Shown here piece after piece: positions 57,407 to 64,000 of a DNA stretch of 64,000 nt (position 1 is the first letter of the stretch; each line of letters starts with the position of its first letter). The stretch spans positions 249,038,501 to 249,102,500 of the forward strand of contig NC_134137.1 of NCBI RefSeq assembly GCF_033958435.1. The letters run 5' to 3'. Source of the DNA: Carettochelys insculpta (Eukaryota; Chordata; Testudines; Carettochelyidae). The position numbers and the translations under genes are program-made. The notes under the pieces are model-generated. The model was not told the DNA's origin, searched no databases, and was given only the letters and a program-made list of their open reading frames with translations.

Positions 57407-57743
57407 GGGAGCGTGCGGTTCCCCTCGCTGGTGGGCCCTGACCCCTCTGTGTCTCCCCGCAGCTGGTCCGGCGCAGGGGGCTCTTCCCCGGAAGCCCTTG
57501 CGAGGCCAGAGCGACGGTGGTCTGGAGAAGGGGCGTGTCTGTCGCAAGCGGGCTGTAGCTTTTGCCTTGGTTAGTCTGGCAAAGGCAGAAGGCGGTGTGT
57601 GACCGATGGTTGCTCTCTGTGCATATGTCAGGAAAACTCACGGGAGGGAAGGGCTGTGTGAGCGAAAGGGTGATGCTGGTGCAGGAGTGAATGGGTGTGA
57701 ACTTGCCATGAACACAGGCACGTTGGACGTTAAAGGGTTCTAG

Positions 57744-58012
57744 CTAGGGATGTACAACCGTGCTTAATTAGCTAACCGGTTAAAGTTTAAGTATAACCGG
57801 TTAACTGATTAAGGGGGTGGAGATTAAGCCCCACCCTCCCCCGCTGCCAGCGGGAGCTCCTCTGGGTGGTCTGGAAAACCACCTTGGTCGAGGGCTGTTC
57901 CAGCCGCTCTGGAGTTCCTCCTAGGCAGGCTGCTCCAGACGCCATCGGTTAACCATAACTTGTATGCCTTATAACTTTTAACACGGTAAGCCTCACCCTA
58001 AATGTAACACCC
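57744..58012. repeat. GGTTAAC-end repeat, second copy
   Basis: Starts TAGGGATGTACAACCGTGC and has TAACCGGTTAAAG and TAACCGGTTAACTG near the left end, with CATCGGTTAACCATAACTTG and GGTAAGCCTCACCCTAAATG at the right end. It shares ends with 53919-54385. Confidence 0.6.
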
Positions 58013-60880
58013 CTATTTCTGACCAATGGAGAAATCAGGTTCTATAAGAGCCTTCGGGGGGGGGGATCCTGGGGGTAGCAACTTAATTGCTTGTAAGAGG
58101 AGCTGGATGATAAGTTGGACTTAGTTCTGATATAGGTGGGCCAGGGCTCACTTCTGGTTTATGTGTTATGTTGCTGAAGTTCATGCTTCAGGGCTTCAAT
58201 CAGTCTGTGCCAGCTGTCAAAAAGGAATCTCTCCAGTCTCCCTAAATTTGATGGATGTGCATGTATGCTATAACTTCAGAGTTATGAACATGTCAGAGAT
58301 GGGGGTTGTTCATAACACTGAGAAGTTTGTAACACTGAACAAAACGTTATGGTGGTTCTTTCAGAAGCTTACAATGGAATATTGATGTAATAGAGCTCTG
58401 AAACTTTATTACGCACAAGAAAAATAGTGCTTTTAACCGTCTTAATTAAATGAAATAAATACAAAAAATTCCTTACTTTGTGAAATCTTTTTAACTCTCC
58501 TCCCCCCCTTTTTTTTTAGTAGTTTACATTTAAAACAGTATGTGTTTGGGTGGTGGTGTGAGAAGGAGATATTTGATGGGGAGATGTTTACTTTTGGTTT
58601 GGTTTGGTTTGTCTCTTTGCTGCTTGATTGTGTATTTCCTGTTCCAAATGAGATGTGAAGTTGGCCAGGCAGTTTGTAACTCTGGTTTTCATAACTCAGA
58701 GGTTTTACTATGCATGTATTTTTACTCATCTTCCTCTGAAGGATCGGGGTGGCCACAGCTGCACATGGACATTAGGCTGAGAGAATCAGCACTCTGAGGT
58801 AACAGGGAGCATTCTCTGTATGTGTCTCTCTCTCTCTTGGGTTCTTGGGTGGCTGGTTCTTACTCGTATGTGGGGTTGGGAAAATAATTTTTCCTCAGTC
58901 TTGCTTGACAATTAACTGTGGAGGTTTTTTTTTCCACCTTCCTCTGCAGTACAGTATTCAGATCACTGGCCAGGATGACTGGGGTATGTCTCAGCCATTT
59001 CCTTGTCATTGCAGGGGCCTTGAGCATTGATGCATCTTGGTCCTTTCTAATCTCTGCCTGTGGGACATGATAGTCTATAGTGGATTGTGACACTTTGGTC
59101 TAATTTTGGTTTCAGTTATTGTTTAGCTTCTGGGCTGTTTTTGGCCTTCAATATACAGGAGGTCAGACTAGATCCATGGTTTTCAGCCAGTGTGCTGGGA
59201 CAAAATGGTGTGCCATGAGAATTGTCCAGCTGTATCCTGGAATTTGTCAATTTCACCTCACTGAGACTCTGCAGAGCCACATGGGAGAGGGGGAAATTGA
59301 TGACTCTGCAACAGTTAGCAAGGAGTTCCTCAATTTCCCTTCACTATAGTTGTCATGGGGACGGTCAATTCTTGTTTCTCCTCCTTACACCTGTGGTACC
59401 ACTTTGCAGAGCCACCATGAGGGGAAGTGCTGACCCTACAGGACCCTGTTCACACCAGGAGGCAGCTGGCATGGAACTGGGATGTCGTTTAAATGTCTCA
59501 TCCTGGTTTTAACAGGTGGGTGGGGAGGGGAGCCTGCTTTCTGGAGCCATCTCCCCCATCCGTGAGTAATCGAGTAGCCACTAGAAATTTCAGTGGTTAC
59601 TCATTTACTCAACATCCCTAGCAGGGCATTGACCAGATTTTGAAAATGTGTCTGTACTCACTGTCTAAGACAGTGTTTTCTGTGGTGGATTTGAAACATT
59701 TACGCATTTGATCCTTGTCTAGCTTGTGTATGCACTGCTGTGTTGTAAACCTCTCTAGTAGGACTGTAACCATAGAATTGTAAGTAAATGTGATGTTTAT
59801 GAGCAATCAATTCAGTTGAAAAAAGCAGGTGTGCAGTGGAATTGTTTGTCTTGTTGAAATGTGCCATGTTACTCAAAAGATCGGGACCACTGAACTAGAT
59901 GATCCGGTGGGCCCTTTTGGCCCTAACACTATGATTTGATAGTGTGGCTGAGCCCATCATACGTCCAAAAGCCACGCATCCCATTCCCCGTGTAATTATT
60001 ATTATTGCTTGGACTGTGATATCCTCTTCTGCCCAGTACATAAGCTCCCCTGAGATACTCAACCCAGCCGGGCTCTTATCAGAGCCTGCCTTGCTTCACT
60101 GACCCTCTTTTCTACAGAGTGAGGATACTTGGGATCTTGCTTCTCCATCGCAACTCTTCTGGGACCGGGTGGGTGCTAAAGGCTCCATCGTTGCATTTTC
60201 ATCCCAGTTTAACACCCCAGAGTAGTGCCTGTCCTAGAGAGGAAAACCAGCATCCAGCCTAGGAGAGATGAGTTATAGAGAGCACCTCTTGCACACCAAT
60301 CATTGCCTGTCTCCAGACAGATATTATAGATAGAACTTCCCATGTTCACAACAGACTCTCTAGTAAATGAACCCTCTCAATCAGTGTATGAGATGTGTAA
60401 ATAGCATTATCACTATTTTGCAGCTGAGGAATCGAAACATAGAAAGTTTCAAAATAGAAGCTATGGTTGGACAGTAGTGAATTTAACTCTTTTGTCAAAC
60501 TACTTAAAACTAATAAAAATGTCTTCATTCTTTTGCAAATTCTTCTGTAAATTGTGCTGTTGTCTTATTGCAAATTACTTGGACCATTGTCCAATCAACA
60601 CTTTTTCTCTGTATTGTAATGCACTATTTCATTTTGTAGATACCTTTGCTCTTAAGTTGTTGAATTGCTTTCATAAACTAAGAAAAAGTCCTATTCACTA
60701 AGAAACTCTTCAGAACTATTTTCGAACCAAATGAAAGGAAGAAGCCAAGGAAGAATTCAAATCTGAAAGATGCATGATTTCTGGTACAATCTCAGAATAT
60801 TCTTCAGTTTTTTAAACAAGTGTTCTTCTGTGCTTTGGCCCAATCAAAGAAATGTTGATAAAATAGATAGTAAAAATTGC
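58013..60880. other. ARFGAP3 intron 1, mostly nothing recognised
   Basis: The right end of a TAGGGATGT-type repeat lies at about 59550-59625 (CAGTGGTTACTCATTTACTC then AACATCCCTAGC). Otherwise ordinary sequence; no ARFGAP3 exon 2 was found. Confidence 0.45.
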
Positions 60881-61697
60881 ATAGAATCATAGAACAATAG
60901 AGCTGGAAGAGACCTAAAAAAGCCATCAAGTCCAGCCCCCTGCACAAGGTAGGACCAAACCCATCAGATCAGCCCAGCCAGGGCTTTGTCGAGCTGAGAC
61001 TTAAACATCTCCAGGGATGGAGACTCACTACTTCCCTGCATAGACCATTCCAATGCATGAGCACCCTCCTAAAAGTTTTTCCTAACGTTCAACTTGGACC
61101 TTCCCAACCGCAGCTTGAGACCATTTTCCGTGTTCTGCCATCTGTGTCCACTGTGAACAGCCTCTCTCCAGCCTCTTTGCAACCTCCCTTCAGTAAGCTG
61201 AAGGCTATTATCAAGTCCCCCCGCACCTCAGTCTTCTCTTCTGAAGACTAAACAGACCCAATTCCCTCAACCTTTCTTCATAGGTCATATGCTCCAGCCC
61301 CCTAATTATTTTGGTTGCCCTCTGCTGAACCTTCTCCAGTGTATCCACATCCTTCCTATAACTGGGAGCTCAGAACTGGCCACAGTACTTCGGATATGAC
61401 CTCACCAAAGCCGAATAAAGAAGTGTAATCACTTCTCTGGATCTACTGGCAACAATCCTCTTGATGCAACCTAATATGCCATTAGCCTTCTTGGCTACAA
61501 CGACACACTGTTGACTCATGTCCAGCTTTGTGTCCACTACAACTCCCAGGTCCTTTTTTGCAGAACTACTACTAAGCCAGTCAGACCCCAGCCTGTAACA
61601 ATGCTTGGGATTCTTCCGGCCCAAGTGCAGGACTCTACACGTGTCCTTATTGAACCTCATCAGATTTCTTGTGGCCCAGTCTTCCAGTCTAAGTCAC
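60881..61697 (-). mobile_element. CR1 LINE 3' portion, reverse
   Basis: On the + strand it begins with ATAGAATCATAGAACAATAG, the antisense of the CR1 3' tail, followed by the antisense 3' UTR (CTGGAAGAGACCTAAAAAAG and on). On the - strand the reverse-transcriptase C-terminus is still open for 96 codons (61370-61660): [38 protein letters not shown] and [14 protein letters not shown]. Confidence 0.9.
61370..61660 (-). pseudogene. CR1 reverse transcriptase C-terminal fragment
   Basis: Matches the thumb and C-terminal part of CR1 ORF2, downstream of the catalytic box, which is absent because the copy is 5'-truncated. It ends with [14 protein letters not shown] where typical CR1 copies have a similar LEYCVQF block. 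Confidence 0.85.
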
Positions 61698-61991
61698 TCT
61701 GCACATATGTGTATTCTGGAGTTTATTAAATGTATGCTGAACTTCATCAGTCACTGATTTTATTGCACATTCTTTCTATGACGCCTATTTAGATGATAAA
61801 CTGTGTGAGGCAGGGATTCTGCCTTGTTACTGTTCGTAAAGTGCCTTATAACATTTTGATCCCATATGAAAAAGATAATTTCTTGAGGCACCTCTGATGC
61901 AAAATTTTGGCCTCATTTCCAACAGCATGCACTGAGAACTGAGACCCTGTCTTCACTGCATTAGCCTGCAACTCTGGTCCCATCCACACAT

Positions 61992-62398
61992 AGGCTGTGT
62001 CTATACTAGCCCTCTCTTTTTAGAGGGGTCATGTTAATGAGGGATTTTGGCACATACTAATGAGGCACTGCAATGAATATGCAATGCCTCATTAGCATAA
62101 TGGCAGCTGCACATGATTCAAAGGTGCCGCTTTCAAAATGCACGCCGCCCATGTAGATGGGGACCTTTCAAAGGGATCACCTGATTTCAAGAGTCCCTTC
62201 TTCCCATTCGGTTTTAGGAAGAAGTCGCTTTCAAAGTCAGGAGACTCCTTTCAAAAGGCCCACAGCTATACAGGCCATGTGCATTTTGAAAGCCGCACTT
62301 TTGAATCACACGTGGTTGCCATTATGCTAATAAGGCACTGCATATTTATGGCAGTGCCTCATTAGGGTCTGCTGAAATCCCCTATGTAGACACAGCTC
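61992..62398. repeat. Foldback MITE, ~400 bp
   Basis: The left end AGGCTGTGTCTATACTAGCC pairs with the right GTAGACACAGCT. Inside, AATGAGGCACTGCAATG pairs with the GCAGTGCCTCATT block and ATTAGCATAATGGCAGC with CCATTATGCTAATAAGG. It belongs to the same broad family as 53066-53523. Confidence 0.8.
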
Positions 62399-63561
62399 TA
62401 TTGGCTTAACTGTAATACGGTGGTGCTTTTAACTCAGGTTAGGTGGTGAGTCAGGCATATGTTAAAGCTTGAATTAGCACAGTTTGTTAGCTGCTAATGT
62501 GATTGTTTTGTTGTGTGGATGTAGACTAGCTCCACTCAAATGCAGTTCATTTTCCAATGCCTACCCTCAGTTCCCTTCACATATCCAGAAAGGATAAACA
62601 AGTTTGTGTCCAGTCCCTAGAGTAACTCACCATATTCTGGTGCAGAGAACTTTTAGAAATATCTTGGAAGTGAGCGCAGCAGCTGAAATGTTGTTTCCCA
62701 GTATGTTCACAGATATTCAAGTTGAGATACTCCTCTTCCATTAGCCTAAGTGTGCTCAACTCGAGTAAACTTTGCAGGGAGGGCATACATTGCATCTTAT
62801 TCACTTCCAAACACAGAGAGAAGAGTGGAGGGGGGGGAAGAGGAATGAGAGGTCATTATCCCAAACAGTTTTTTGTGTGTGTGTGTGTGTTGAAGTGAAT
62901 AATGTTTTATCTTCCAAGGTAATATATTTTTATTTGGTTATTCTTTCTTTTGTTGTTGTTACAACTTGTCTTGTAGCCTCTCTTTTTCTAGGCATTTCCT
63001 TATTCTCCCTCTTCCTCCCTCTCACTTTCCATACTTTCTTTCATGTTCATCTTTTGCTGACGTGTGGAGGAAGCACAAGATTTGGAAAAATTGTGTATTC
63101 TCATGTTTCTTACTAATGTCCTTCGTAATGCTGCTGTAAATGTTAAAATAAAAAAAAAACCACTGTGAAAAACTTGTGTATCGGTGGCACAGTTTATTAG
63201 TCTCCTACCTTCCTGCCCCCTCCCCTCCCCTTGCTCCACCCCAGCAAAACAAACTGTACAGAAAAATTGCATATACACTGGGGTCTTTTACTGAGACAAT
63301 TATGTGGGTCACTGGTCACATCTCATCATTTCCCTGACCAACACAGCTAAGATGCCAAAAGTTTGTAGTGTATACTTGTCCGTAGTCTGCTGGATAGGTC
63401 TGACTTGCTAATTGTTAATGACGGTCTATTCTGAGGTCAGCGAACTGAAAGTTTTCCCTCTCCCCATTTACCAAAAAGAAGGAAACTGCCTTATTCATAT
63501 TTGATAAGTTTCTTTGTAGTCTTAGCACTTTTCACTAATACCCTTTATCCTCAGTTACTTA
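62399..63561. other. ARFGAP3 intron 1, nothing recognised
   Basis: Contains a short (GT)n run at 62871-62890. No exon or repeat end identified. Confidence 0.4.
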
Positions 63562-63780
63562 GTCTGTGTCTCCACTACCACTTATATCAGCATAAAATTT
63601 ACGTTATTCAGAGACATGAAAAAACTTCCTGAAGTGACCTAAGTTTTGCTTAGTGCTAACTGCCAGTCCTTGGGTTTACTTTTGTCAGTGGGAGTGCACT
63701 GTCCTGTCAGTTTAAGTGGCTACATGAGAGATTTTACAGCAGTGCAGCTGCATTGCTGTAAGGGCTCCTATGTAGACCTA
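63562..63780. repeat. Short hAT-like MITE
   Basis: Left end GTCTGTGTCTCCACTACCAC and right end TGTAAGGGCTCCTATGTAGA form related inverted ends; the ~220-bp body has no coding frame. The last 220 bases to 64000 show nothing recognisable. Confidence 0.5.
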
Positions 63781-64000
63781 AATCTCATTTACTTAATTTT
63801 TTTGTGTAATTAAATAAGCCTTTTAGATAAGTATTTAACTCAATTGACGTACCCTTCAGAAATGATGAAAAAATCAAAGCAGCTGGTGTTTGCATTGTCA
63901 ACTTTTGTTTCATTGTTCAGTGCTATAAATTATAGGAGATGACTAATCTCTGTGCATTCCAAGTTTTCAGGGCATGGGTTGTCTTTATTTTTGTACCCAT

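Larger units (their letters stand above)
56430..57600 (+). promoter_or_regulatory. ARFGAP3: CpG island and TATA-less promoter of ARFGAP3
   Basis: Dense in CG dinucleotides in an otherwise CpG-poor region. GC boxes: GGGGGCGGGG at 56623-56632, GCCCCGCCC at 57048-57056 and GGCCCCGCCCC at 57071-57081. An inverted CCAAT (ATTGG) is at 56817-56821. No TATA box is seen near the start codon. The transcription start is probably within the ~150 bases before 57201, next to the last two GC boxes; this is inferred. Such islands usually drive broad, housekeeping-type expression. Confidence 0.85.

Noticed and set aside
57045..57641. 198-codon open frame on the - strand across the ARFGAP3 start
   Set aside because: Antisense shadow of a GC-rich CpG island; such islands have few stop codons in any frame, and there is no recognisable domain.

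Overview
The window is vertebrate genomic DNA, most likely from a turtle. Two protein-coding genes lie on the + strand in tandem. The first is PACSIN2: all coding exons except the one carrying the first ~20 codons are present, with the stop codon at 38532 and a 3' UTR running to about 40580. The second is ARFGAP3: its CpG-island promoter and first coding exon (57201-57269) are present and the rest lies past the right edge. The same two genes are adjacent and head-to-tail in human 22q13, so the order is conserved. The turtle suggestion rests on repeat content: CR1 LINEs with the typical sauropsid 3' end, several DIRS retrotransposons (known in turtles and lizards, scarce in birds and crocodilians as far as I recall), a gypsy fragment, and many foldback MITEs beginning with GTCTACACT-like ends. 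The species cannot be told from this.

Layout. 1-2334: 3' part of a DIRS element. 4524-38532: nine PACSIN2 coding exons (157, 236, 156, 176, 121, 125, 117, 197 and 113 bp) that join without a break in frame to give 465 residues; with the missing ~20 N-terminal residues this equals the length of the human long isoform (about 486). The introns hold a CR1/L2-like LINE with a pogo-type MITE and a solo-LTR-like segment (9.6-12.8 kb), a complete but decayed DIRS element on the - strand (14.2-20.1 kb) with a pogo-type element inside it, hAT elements (21.2-22.4 and 28.3-29.1 kb), foldback MITEs, and a CR1 copy interrupted by a second LINE (30.3-33.3 kb). 40.6-46.9 kb: intergenic, with a Ty3/gypsy pol fragment on the - strand. 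46877-52866: the best-preserved repeat, a full-length ~6 kb DIRS element with inverted terminal repeats, an internal complementary region, gag, reverse transcriptase, RNase H, methyltransferase-like and tyrosine recombinase segments, all broken by frameshifts and stops. 53.1-56.4 kb: palindromic MITE and other repeats. 56.4-57.6 kb: CpG island and ARFGAP3 start. 57.3-64.0 kb: ARFGAP3 intron 1 with a CR1 3' end (-) and MITEs.

The two host genes both act in membrane traffic (PACSIN2 bends membrane during endocytosis and caveola formation; ARFGAP3 turns off Arf1 at the Golgi), but nothing in the sequence shows that they are co-regulated. I found no tRNA, rRNA, CRISPR array or prokaryotic gene system, and no clearly new biological system. 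The most informative non-host structure is the DIRS set: at least three element bodies plus two terminal remnants from apparently different subfamilies in 64 kb.
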